A stretch of DNA of 34,433 nt from Bacteroidales bacterium (GTDB lineage: Bacteria > Bacteroidota > Bacteroidia > Bacteroidales > F082), in the NCBI GenBank assembly GCA_024762735.1, contig JANTGU010000001.1, forward strand, positions 1 through 34,433, in the 5' to 3' direction. Each line of letters starts with the position of its first letter. Positions within the stretch are counted from its first letter, which is position 1. Below, piece by piece: positions 24,618 to 31,750 of the stretch. The translations under genes were made by a program, and so were the position numbers. The notes below the pieces were generated by a model. It was given only the letters and a program-made list of their open reading frames with translations, was not told the DNA's origin and ran no database searches.

Positions 24618-26017
24618 TAGTTTTTTACCATTCCGGATACAATTGTTTTCAATTCTTCAACACTTTTACTCAGCCCGGTAAGTTCACTTTTCATCTTTGC
24701 ATTTTCTTTTTTCAATTCAGCATTTTGTTTACTGAGTTGATGAGTTCTCTTAATAAGCGCTTGTATTGCAATTAAGTTCACACCCATTAAATCCGCCTGG
24801 TTGATGGTAGTGTCGTTTCCGGAAACCCCGTATTTATCATGTCCGAAAGCCGAAAAGAATTCCTGCGCCATAGGCCCGTAATGGCGGAATTTTGTGCTGT
24901 CCTGTCCTTTGTAGCTCCAAGTTCTCAAATTAAACTTATCTATTTTTTTTAGTACGCTCTCGCCGTTTATCGAAAGGAAAGCATATTTTTTTAAAGAATC
25001 TGATATAGTACTCCAACTGTTACCGCCTTCATTTAATGCTACCCCGGTTGTGCATCCTGAATTAGAATAAAATTTATATCCCCCGCTAAAACGCATGATT
25101 ATCTGATTCTCTGTAGTGCAGTTTTTCACAGTTGTTGTTGAGTGATCCCCAATGATAAATGCACCGGCATATCCGCCTACAGAAACATAACTTCCTAATG
25201 CTGTGGACCAATATCCGTTGGCAGTTGTATGATCTCCAATTGCTGTGGAAACATATCCACTGGCGGTTGTATTTAATCCTATTGCTGTGCTACAATCTTC
25301 ACTGGCGATTGTAAGTTGTCCCATGGCAGTAGAAGAAGATCCGCTGGCAGTCGTCTCGTCTCCCATCGCGGTGGATTTATTTCCGCTGGCAGTTGTTTTG
25401 TATCCCCATGCGGTAGAGCTAATTCCGATCGCAGTTGTTTGGTCTCCCATTGCGGAAGAATAATCTCCGCCGGCAGTTGTTTCGTTTCCCATCGCAGTAG
25501 AATAATCTCCGTTGGCAAATGTGCCGTATCCCAATGCGGTGGACCAACTTCCGTTGGCGGTTGTACTGCCTCCCAACGCAGTAGAATTAATTCCGCTGGC
25601 ATTTGTACTTGAGCCTATCGCGGTGGCACCACTTCCGCTGGCAGTTGTGTTACCTCCCAGCGCAACTGATTCATATCCACTAGCGAGTGTATTGGCTCCC
25701 ATGGCAACAGAGGCATTTCCTGTATTGTTCGCATCCCATTTGTCCCCTGTGACCGTTCCTGCTCTGAATGCTGCTTTTGCAGGGTACCACATTAAACGGG
25801 TTCCTGTGCCTGTGGTTGGGATCGTTCCGGTCGAGAGAGCTTCGCCAATATAAAAACCGGCATCGCCGTTTAATCTCATTAATACTACATTGACGCTGTT
25901 TTCTACTTTAAAACTGGCTGAACTATCTGCCGCCGGCAATGTTAAAATGGTGGACTGCGCAAATAAGCAGGTGGGAATTATTAGTATTGCTGCAATTACT
26001 AAAATTAGTTTTTTCAT
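24617..26017 (-). CDS. YadA-head / S74-chaperone secreted fibre protein
   Basis: The 466-residue protein has a signal peptide (MKKLILVIAAILIIPTCLFAQ). Thirteen consecutive 14-residue YadA-head-like repeats (xSTAxGxxTTASGx, residues 98-279) should form a trimeric left-handed beta-roll. A peptidase S74 / endosialidase chaperone-like segment follows (SDSLKKYAFLSINGESVLKKIDKFNLRTWSY, HYGPMAQEFFSAFG, about 339-392). A C-terminal coiled coil covers about 417-460. S74 domains trimerise phage tail fibres and often cut themselves off. There is neither a YadA membrane anchor nor a T9SS sorting domain, so surface attachment is unexplained. It is coupled to the T9SS cargo gene downstream. Confidence 0.87.
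   Translation of the reverse strand: MKKLILVIAAILIIPTCLFAQSTILTLPAADSSASFKVENSVNVVLMRLNGDAGFYIGEALSTGTIPTTGTGTRLMWYPAKAAFRAGTVTGDKWDANNTGNASVAMGANTLASGYESVALGGNTTASGSGATAIGSSTNASGINSTALGGSTTANGSWSTALGYGTFANGDYSTAMGNETTAGGDYSSAMGDQTTAIGISSTAWGYKTTASGNKSTAMGDETTASGSSSTAMGQLTIASEDCSTAIGLNTTASGYVSTAIGDHTTANGYWSTALGSYVSVGGYAGAFIIGDHSTTTVKNCTTENQIIMRFSGGYKFYSNSGCTTGVALNEGGNSWSTISDSLKKYAFLSINGESVLKKIDKFNLRTWSYKGQDSTKFRHYGPMAQEFFSAFGHDKYGVSGNDTTINQADLMGVNLIAIQALIKRTHQLSKQNAELKKENAKMKSELTGLSKSVEELKTIVSGMVKN
25181..25726 (-). repeat. 13 tandem 42-bp coding repeats
   Basis: The 14-residue head repeats are encoded by tandem 42-bp units whose codons are similar enough to keep other frames open on both strands. 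Such arrays can change length by slippage or recombination, altering fibre length. Confidence 0.85.
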
Positions 26018-26138
26018 TTTTTCTGTTTTTATTTGTTATACTATTTAACTTTCTCAAGCTCTTTTTACCCTGCCTGCAATAAGGTGCTGTATTTTAATAA
26101 TTTTATACACTTTTTATTATCAGACCTTCGCTTTTACT

Positions 26139-26240
26139 TTACAATTTCTGTGTCGATTTCAAAGAATTGATTGTTATGCGCCTTGTCAGGAAGCCTGTTT
26201 TTCTAACTTTGCCCGATATTACTATTTGTAAATTTTTCAT
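26139..26240 (-). pseudogene. Truncated duplicate of the acylphosphatase-like gene
   Basis: A 33-codon frame starts MKNLQIVISGKVRKTGFL, matching the first 18 residues of the protein at 22594-22899 (MKNLQITILGKVQKTGFL). It then diverges into unrelated sequence and stops. It retains the start codon and the promoter. It lies 121 bp upstream of the fibre protein gene, so it may now serve as the transcribed leader of that gene. It is either a decayed gene or a short leader peptide. Confidence 0.8.
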
Positions 26241-26254
26241 TCAGGACAAATGTA
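26187..26254 (-). repeat. 68-bp repeat, copy 2
   Basis: Partner of 22846-22913, in the same orientation, covering the promoter box and first codons of the truncated acylphosphatase-like ORF. Confidence 0.88.
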
Positions 26255-26278
26255 TATCCCGGAATCAGCCAAAACAAA
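26247..26278 (-). promoter_or_regulatory. Complete promoter upstream of the fibre protein operon
   Basis: On the minus strand a TTTG -33 element (26275-26278) and a TACATTTG -7 element (26247-26254) are 20 bp apart, close to the Bacteroidota optimum. It would transcribe the truncated ORF, the fibre protein and the T9SS cargo gene. Confidence 0.62.
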
Positions 26279-26287
26279 TTATAGTGG

Positions 26288-26322
26288 TTTGGAATCGTAA
26301 AAGGTAGTTCGGAATCGTCAAA
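26288..26322 (-). promoter_or_regulatory. Putative activator operator: two direct repeats 20 bp apart
   Basis: On the minus strand ACGATTCC occurs at 26291-26298 and 26311-26318, each flanked by T-rich and AA-containing sequence. The 20-bp period is two helical turns, and the pair ends about 10 bp upstream of the -33 element. That is the usual layout for AraC-family activators. The adjacent gene encodes such a regulator, its likely ligand. Confidence 0.6.
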
Positions 26323-26391
26323 AACGGGGGCTATTAACCTGAGTTAGATATATGGCTTGAAATAATTTACCCGACAGGGCTTAACTGCAAA

Positions 26392-28071
26392 TTAAACCTT
26401 GCCTTTAGTAATGGAATCCCTGAAATAAGATGGTGTGATACCGGTATTCTTTTTAAAGCAGGTGAAAAAAGTTGATTTGGAATTGAAGCCTGACATTTGT
26501 CCTATCCCTTCAATGGAGAGGTAATTGTTTGCCGGTTCCGCCAACAATTGTCTTGCCGTCCTTATGCGGTATTCGTTGATAAACGCATTGAAGTTTTGGT
26601 GATGATGCTCATTGATCAGTTTTGAGAGGTAACTCCTGTTGGTATTTAGTTTATGAGAGATGTCGTCCAACGAAATGTCGCTGTACAGGTAGGGCTTCTC
26701 CTCGGACATGTAATTATCCAGCTTTCTAAGAAGCTGCAATGATTGCTCATTATTCGAAATTGTATCATCTTCTATATTTCTCTTTTTATTTAGCTTTGAG
26801 AGTAAACCAAATTCCTTTTCCGATTTAACAATTTCAAGATTCCTGTTGACAAGGTCATCATAAGCCCTCTTCTTTTTCCTGAACTGAACGCTAATCAATA
26901 TAAACGATGCTGCAATAACGAAAATGCCCAAAGCTAAAAAGAGTATGGCTTTATTTTTAGCAGCTATTTGTAACAAGCGAATTTCATTATCCTTTTTCAA
27001 TAAAACAATTTCATGTTCCTTCTTTTCTGCTTCGTATTTTGCCGCCATATCATAGATGTTAGCCCTTATCTTGGCATTGTATAATTTCACCTGCATTGTC
27101 CTGGCAATCCGCAAATATTCATAAGCGTTATCCATATCGCCCAAATCATGGTGTATGCTGGCAAGTAAAAGGTATATCTTGAAAAATAAACTTTGATACT
27201 CATTTATATCGCCAAGTTCTATGGACTGTTTCAATATTTTTTTTGCCTGATATGGCTTGCCCATTTCCATATAAGTTTCTGCAATATTGGTGGATGTTTG
27301 CAAAGCCTGGGGCATCATTTCCGTTTTGATAAAGTTATCATAAGCTGCTTTGCCATAACCAAGAGCCACCTGGTATTTCTTTTTAAGCATGTAGAAATAA
27401 GCCAATTCGTTTTGAGAGGTCGCGAGATGATCGATAAAATTGTTCTCTTTTGATATTTTTATACAAAGATTTGAATATTTAAATACCGAATCGTATCGAT
27501 GTGGCACCATGTACGTCCCACACTCGGCATATAGTGCCGCAATCCTGTTACAGGCATAAGCCCTGTTGTTCAGGCTGATGTTTTCATTAAGGAGTTTGTT
27601 GATAATATCTATCCCTTTTTGGAATTCTCCTATCTTGCGGTAACCCTCTGCAAGGTAAATCCTGGCAAGAACAGCCGAATCGGAATGTTGGTCAACATCT
27701 TTAAGGTATTTAAGCAGCATGGGTATCGCGATATTCGGTCTTGTTTGGATGAGGTAACTCTTGGCTTTCTCAAGTACTGAGCCGTAATGGGTTGAATCAA
27801 TAACCGGGTATTGAGCCAAATTTTTATTTGACTCAATATCATAAAGATATTCAATACTGATTTTCAGATAATTGATTTTGGCTTTCTCAATATCATTTAA
27901 CTGTAGCTCTTTTTCAAGGGAATAGATTAAATGATTGACGGAATCCCTTGTACCTTTCAACATTTGCATAATATCTTCATATTCCGACTCAAAACGGAGG
28001 GAATCATTTTTTTGCCCAAAGGAAAGTTGCAAACCCAAAAATAGCAGCATTAAAACAAATAGCGGTTTCAT
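26392..28071 (-). CDS. Membrane-tethered TPR/AraC-family transcriptional regulator
   Basis: The roughly 559-residue protein has a signal-like N-terminus (MKPLFVLMLLFLGLQLSFGQ) and a periplasmic helical TPR region (about 30-350). A single transmembrane helix lies at about 375-397 (AILFLALGIFVIAASFILISV). A cytoplasmic linker and a C-terminal AraC double HTH (about 454-559) follow: ISLDDISHKLNTNRSYLSKLINEHHHQNFNAFIN and GFNSKSTFFTCFKKNTGITPSYFRDS. This is a one-piece sensor-regulator type common in Bacteroidota. The frame extends upstream to a TTG at 28125, but a full promoter lies inside that extension, so the ATG at 28071 is preferred. It precedes the fibre operon and probably controls it. 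Confidence 0.88.
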   Translation of the reverse strand: MKPLFVLMLLFLGLQLSFGQKNDSLRFESEYEDIMQMLKGTRDSVNHLIYSLEKELQLNDIEKAKINYLKISIEYLYDIESNKNLAQYPVIDSTHYGSVLEKAKSYLIQTRPNIAIPMLLKYLKDVDQHSDSAVLARIYLAEGYRKIGEFQKGIDIINKLLNENISLNNRAYACNRIAALYAECGTYMVPHRYDSVFKYSNLCIKISKENNFIDHLATSQNELAYFYMLKKKYQVALGYGKAAYDNFIKTEMMPQALQTSTNIAETYMEMGKPYQAKKILKQSIELGDINEYQSLFFKIYLLLASIHHDLGDMDNAYEYLRIARTMQVKLYNAKIRANIYDMAAKYEAEKKEHEIVLLKKDNEIRLLQIAAKNKAILFLALGIFVIAASFILISVQFRKKKRAYDDLVNRNLEIVKSEKEFGLLSKLNKKRNIEDDTISNNEQSLQLLRKLDNYMSEEKPYLYSDISLDDISHKLNTNRSYLSKLINEHHHQNFNAFINEYRIRTARQLLAEPANNYLSIEGIGQMSGFNSKSTFFTCFKKNTGITPSYFRDSITKGKV

Positions 28072-28094
28072 AATGGGGATAATACTTGAGAACT

Positions 28095-28126
28095 CAAATA
28101 TACAAAAAAAAGGCTGCCTCTCCAAA
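28095..28126 (-). promoter_or_regulatory. Promoter of the AraC-type regulator gene
   Basis: On the minus strand TTTG (28123-28126) and TATATTTG (28095-28102) are 20 bp apart. The -33 element falls at the loop of the terminator hairpin at 28104-28142. The ATG at 28071 is 23 bp downstream of the -7 box. Confidence 0.62.
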
Positions 28127-28142
28127 TTAAGGAGCGCAGCCT
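28104..28142 (-). terminator. Terminator in repeat copy 2
   Basis: On the minus strand a stem of AGGCTGC with GCAGCCT (28111-28117 with 28136-28142), continued by CTCC/GGAG, is followed by eight T. It is the counterpart of the terminator at 21532-21568, but here only a gene remnant lies upstream of it. Confidence 0.85.
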
Positions 28143-28212
28143 CGAAACCAAATTCCTACCTTTGGCTTTGTCGTTAATTTCCATTGGGCGAACCCGAAAC
28201 TGTCAGGGTTTT
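28106..28212 (-). repeat. 107-bp direct repeat, copy 2 (relic gene tail plus terminator)
   Basis: Partner of 21532-21638. Read on the minus strand it ends a frame with KTLTVSGSPNGN and a stop, nearly identical to the LamG protein's C-terminus. Upstream of 28212 the similarity ends and no LamG sequence is present. It is therefore the remnant of a deleted paralogue or of a partial duplication. Confidence 0.9.
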
Positions 28213-28342
28213 AACTTTGGTAACAGATAATATCGTCCTGTTTCCAATTATAATCTTTGGGAATAAAAAACAAAACCGGACTGATTTTGAGTAAAAAGCA
28301 GGACAGGAAATAAACTTCTTTTAAATCCTTACCCTTCAAAAG

Positions 28343-28804
28343 TTAAAACTTACGTTTGTTTACCAGGGTTCCATCGGGAGCATACATTTTCCAAACACCG
28401 GTTTTCTTTCCTTTTTTATAGTGCATTTCGTATAACAGCACACCGTCATCACTCCAAATATACCAATCACCATCCTTTTTACCCTCTTTATAAAAGGCCA
28501 CGGCAGTTTTGGTTCCTTTGTTGTTCCATGTAATCCATTCGCCGTTTTTTATTCCATGTGAATAGGAACGTTGCTCCTGTTTTTGCCCATTCTCAAAATA
28601 GGTAATTACCAACCCGTTTTCGACCCCGTTTGAAATATGACGCTCTATTTTAGGGTTTCCGTTTTCATAATATTCGGTGTCAACCCCGGTGTACAGCATC
28701 CCTTTTTTATAATAATGACCCTCTTTATACTCAAGGTTTTGAGTAAAACCTGCCCACGTAATCGCGACAAAAATAAAGGAGAGGAGTATTTTTTTTAAAT
28801 TCAT
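28343..28804 (-). CDS. Secreted MORN-repeat (YwqK-like) protein
   Basis: The protein has about 153 residues and a signal peptide (MNLKKILLSFIFVAITWAGFTQ). Five or so MORN/YwqK-type repeats follow: EYYENGNPKIERHISNGVENG, ITYFENGQKQEQRSYSHGIKNG, ITWNNKGTKT and YIWSDDGVLLYEMHYKKGKKTG. The frame opens upstream at 28831, but the ATG at 28804 (or 28807) directly precedes the signal peptide. It is close behind the TonB-dependent receptor gene on the same strand, so it may be the last gene of that operon. MORN-type secreted proteins of this kind have no settled function. Confidence 0.82.
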   Translation of the reverse strand: MNLKKILLSFIFVAITWAGFTQNLEYKEGHYYKKGMLYTGVDTEYYENGNPKIERHISNGVENGLVITYFENGQKQEQRSYSHGIKNGEWITWNNKGTKTAVAFYKEGKKDGDWYIWSDDGVLLYEMHYKKGKKTGVWKMYAPDGTLVNKRKF

Positions 28805-28847
28805 CATGCTTTTTAAATTGAATTGATACAAAACTACTGTAAAAAAA

Positions 28848-31652
28848 TTAGAAATTATAACTTACTTTTAGCTCGTATAGCCTGCCAATGGTAAATTCAT
28901 AAAAGGGATATTGCACATCTTTGTAGGTGTAAGTCTGGCGTATTTTAGCATTTAAAATATTTTTAATTTTTAGCCCGACCGAAAAATGTTTGCCCAGATT
29001 TTTGGTGGCATTGAAATCAAGCTTGGGAGAGGGTTGCTCATACACTTCAGGAGTGCCGCCTTTGGTAACCAATGATATACGCGGACCCACCACGTTAAAA
29101 ACCAGGTTAGCTGACAAGCCTTCCTTAGCATTATTGTAACTTAACAGGGCATTAATAATATAGGGAGACTGGGCAAAAAGCGGCCGGGTGGAAGGGTGGC
29201 CCGGATCCACAGCATGAATGGCAGCCAGCTCGGCGGAGTCGATGGCCACTTCGGAGTAGATGTATGAAAAGTTGGCACCTAGGCTGAAATCTTTTAACAA
29301 GGCAATAAAATCCAACTTTTTGTTAATGTCAAACTCTGCCCCGTAAACTTTTGCCTGTTCCACGTTCTGATAAGAAATTTCAGGGTTGGCTGCCACCGGA
29401 TTATCCACCATTTCGATAGGGTTTAAAAAGTTTTTATAAAAGGCACCCACCGATATTACTTCGCCCGGTTTCATAAAGTACTCCCATTTTAAATCGAGGT
29501 TGTCAATTAGGGTTCGAACCAGGTTAGGATTACCTACAATGGTAGGGGCTACCGGACTAAACGACGCAAAAGGAGCAATCTCGCGAAAGGTAGGCCGCGA
29601 TAAAGTACGGGTGTAGGCAAACCTTACATTCATGTTTTCAATCAGCGTGTAGGTTAAGTTGATGGCCGGCAGAAAGTCGTGATCGTTTAATTCGCCTTTT
29701 TCGATATTGGCTTTCTTGCTCTTGGTAAGCATTTGGTTTCCTTCGTATCTTACTCCTGCTACCATACGTAATTTTTCTGCCAACGGCATATCAACCATCA
29801 GGTAACCTGCATAAACATTTTGGTAACCATAGTAACTGTTGCGCAAGTCTGTTGCGTTTTGAACATACAGTCCGTAATTTGATTTGGTAACAGGATCGTA
29901 AGTGGGAAAGTTTTGTCCAATATTGGCATCAGAAAAATAGTCGGTAATATTACCATTATAGTATTGCACCTGCGACTTATAATCCACCTTACTTTCGTTA
30001 AAATCGCGGTAGCGATGGTCGTAAGCACCCCCGAATTTAAGTTTTGATTTGGCACCGAGAAAAGTAAAGGGAAGTTCAAAATTAATTTTGATGTCACGGT
30101 TTATTTCGTCCATGGTTCTTCGGTAACGCGACGGCACTTTATACTTGGAAGGACTTAACTCGTACTGAAAGCCTTCCTCGTTTTCAGGAAAATAGCTATT
30201 GGTAAAAAACCTGAGATCCGGTTCTTTTTGGTTAGAAAGCGTGTAGGAAAATATCCAGTTGATTTTCAGTTTGCCCAATTTTTCAAAATAGTGGTCGCCT
30301 TTAAACTGATTGGCCAAAATAGAGCGTTCCATAAATCCAAGCTCGCGGCTTTGAATATACATTCCAATCTCGTCGGAAGCCCGCTCGCCGTAGTTGTATA
30401 TCGACGATTTGGTTCCGGAGTGATTGTAAAGAAAAATATAGCCTATTTTATGATTGTTGGTAATTTTAAAGTTTACATTGGCCAGGGCGCCCATCAGCAC
30501 CTCGTTGTTCCCGTTGGTTTCAGTAAAGTTTTGCTCTTCGTTTAATACGGTGGAGTTAGCATCCACAAGCTTGTAAATACCCCGATTACCATTGTTAAAA
30601 TAGGCCAGGTCGTTTTTGTAAATTAACCCGAGGTTAAAACCCAGTTGTTTTCCAAAAACAGAGGTCTGGTTACCGACGGAGAGGGTATATTTTTGATTCA
30701 TGAATGAGTTGGTAACTTCAGGCCCCATCACTTTATTAAAAGACGTGGTAACCTCGTCAAGCCGGTCACGATTACCCGGATACAATGGAATTTTCAAGGG
30801 ATCGATAGGAAAATCGCGTGTGCCATCATCAAACCCAAGCCAATCGGTTTTTCCTCCCTGATAGCTTAAAAAGTTTGTGTTGAATGACGATTGATCGTTA
30901 AAGCCAAACGTGGCTGAAAAATTAAGATTAAAAGTTTCGGGAAAGTCTTTGGTTCTGATATCCACCAGACCGCCTGTAAAGGTGTTTAAATCGGGGGTAA
31001 AGCTTTTATAAACCACCATGTTTTCGATGGCGTTTGAAGGAAAAATGTCAAGCTGCACCGTGTTTAGCTCAGGGTCGAGCGAAGGTATTTCGGCACTGTT
31101 AAGGGTTGTTTTGCTGTAGCGGTCGCCCAGACCCCTGATGTAAACATATTTACCCCCTTTAACCGAAACCCCAGGTAGCCTTTTCACGGCACCTGCAGCA
31201 TCGCTGTCGCCTGTTTTCATCATCTCCTGGGCAGAGATGCCTTCCATAACCCCTGCTGATTTTTTTTGCATGGTAAGCAGGGCACTTTCGGTATTTCTTA
31301 CCGCTTTAGCCGATACAACCACTTCGGTTAAGCCAACCGATACCGATTTAAGTTTAATGTTTAAAACGGTCACTTTCCCGGATGAAATAGTAATATCATT
31401 GATAAGTTGGGTTTCGTAAGATATGTAGGAACATTTGATCGCTATTTTTCCTTCCGGAATGTCAGTAATGGAGTAGTTTCCATCAAGGTCGGCTGAGGCA
31501 CCGTTATAGGTACCTGTTACCATAACCGATGCGCCAATGAGCTCTTCACCGGTTTCAGCATCAGTAATTTTCCCTCTTAATGTCCCGGTTTGCGCCAAGC
31601 CCGCCTGGATCATTACAAAGAGGGATATAAAAAAAATGATTGCTTGTTTCAT
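28848..31652 (-). CDS. TonB-dependent receptor with CarboxypepD_reg domain
   Basis: The 934-residue outer-membrane active transporter has a signal peptide (MKQAIIFFISLFVMIQAGLAQ). A CarboxypepD_reg-like domain covers about 22-108 (GTLRGKITDAETGEELIGASVMV). The plug spans about 120-245 (DAAGAVKRLPGVSVKGGKYVYIRGLGDRY, TFTGGLVDIRTKDFP). A beta-barrel to the C-terminal strand (GRLYELKVSYNF) completes it. No SusD partner is present; instead a large lipoprotein gene lies upstream, with a hairpin between the two. The substrate is not readable. Proximity to a PhoB-like regulator makes phosphate-related uptake one possibility, by inference only. Confidence 0.92.
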   Translation of the reverse strand: MKQAIIFFISLFVMIQAGLAQTGTLRGKITDAETGEELIGASVMVTGTYNGASADLDGNYSITDIPEGKIAIKCSYISYETQLINDITISSGKVTVLNIKLKSVSVGLTEVVVSAKAVRNTESALLTMQKKSAGVMEGISAQEMMKTGDSDAAGAVKRLPGVSVKGGKYVYIRGLGDRYSKTTLNSAEIPSLDPELNTVQLDIFPSNAIENMVVYKSFTPDLNTFTGGLVDIRTKDFPETFNLNFSATFGFNDQSSFNTNFLSYQGGKTDWLGFDDGTRDFPIDPLKIPLYPGNRDRLDEVTTSFNKVMGPEVTNSFMNQKYTLSVGNQTSVFGKQLGFNLGLIYKNDLAYFNNGNRGIYKLVDANSTVLNEEQNFTETNGNNEVLMGALANVNFKITNNHKIGYIFLYNHSGTKSSIYNYGERASDEIGMYIQSRELGFMERSILANQFKGDHYFEKLGKLKINWIFSYTLSNQKEPDLRFFTNSYFPENEEGFQYELSPSKYKVPSRYRRTMDEINRDIKINFELPFTFLGAKSKLKFGGAYDHRYRDFNESKVDYKSQVQYYNGNITDYFSDANIGQNFPTYDPVTKSNYGLYVQNATDLRNSYYGYQNVYAGYLMVDMPLAEKLRMVAGVRYEGNQMLTKSKKANIEKGELNDHDFLPAINLTYTLIENMNVRFAYTRTLSRPTFREIAPFASFSPVAPTIVGNPNLVRTLIDNLDLKWEYFMKPGEVISVGAFYKNFLNPIEMVDNPVAANPEISYQNVEQAKVYGAEFDINKKLDFIALLKDFSLGANFSYIYSEVAIDSAELAAIHAVDPGHPSTRPLFAQSPYIINALLSYNNAKEGLSANLVFNVVGPRISLVTKGGTPEVYEQPSPKLDFNATKNLGKHFSVGLKIKNILNAKIRQTYTYKDVQYPFYEFTIGRLYELKVSYNF

Positions 31653-31695
31653 TGGATGTTTTGTTCCTTTAAATGGATGTGTTTATAAACCAAAA

Positions 31696-31727
31696 TAACT
31701 GATAGCGCCCTAAGGCACTACCAGTTA
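31696..31727 (-). terminator. Intercistronic hairpin between lipoprotein and receptor genes
   Basis: A 14-bp stem (31696-31709 with 31714-31727) closes on a 4-nt loop; as minus-strand RNA the two mismatches become G-U pairs. It is followed by ATTTTGGTTT, a weak T tract. It could be a partial terminator or an RNA-stability element that sets the expression ratio of the two genes. Confidence 0.6.
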
Positions 31728-31750
31728 ATTATTAACCAAAATAATAAATG

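Noticed and set aside
25181..25853. Several long open frames on both strands within the fibre gene, and a regular repeat that could be mistaken for a CRISPR array
   Set aside because: All are shadows of the 42-bp coding repeats. The units are contiguous and in frame, have no unique spacers, and encode a clear YadA-head pattern.
28071..28125. Longer N-terminus of the AraC-type regulator starting at a TTG at 28125
   Set aside because: The extension contains the -7 box and the T tract of a terminator, while the ATG at 28071 directly starts a signal-like sequence.
29505..29520. GGTTCGAACC, resembling a tRNA T-loop
   Set aside because: It is inside the TonB-dependent receptor coding sequence and no cloverleaf can be drawn around it. 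I saw no tRNA elsewhere.
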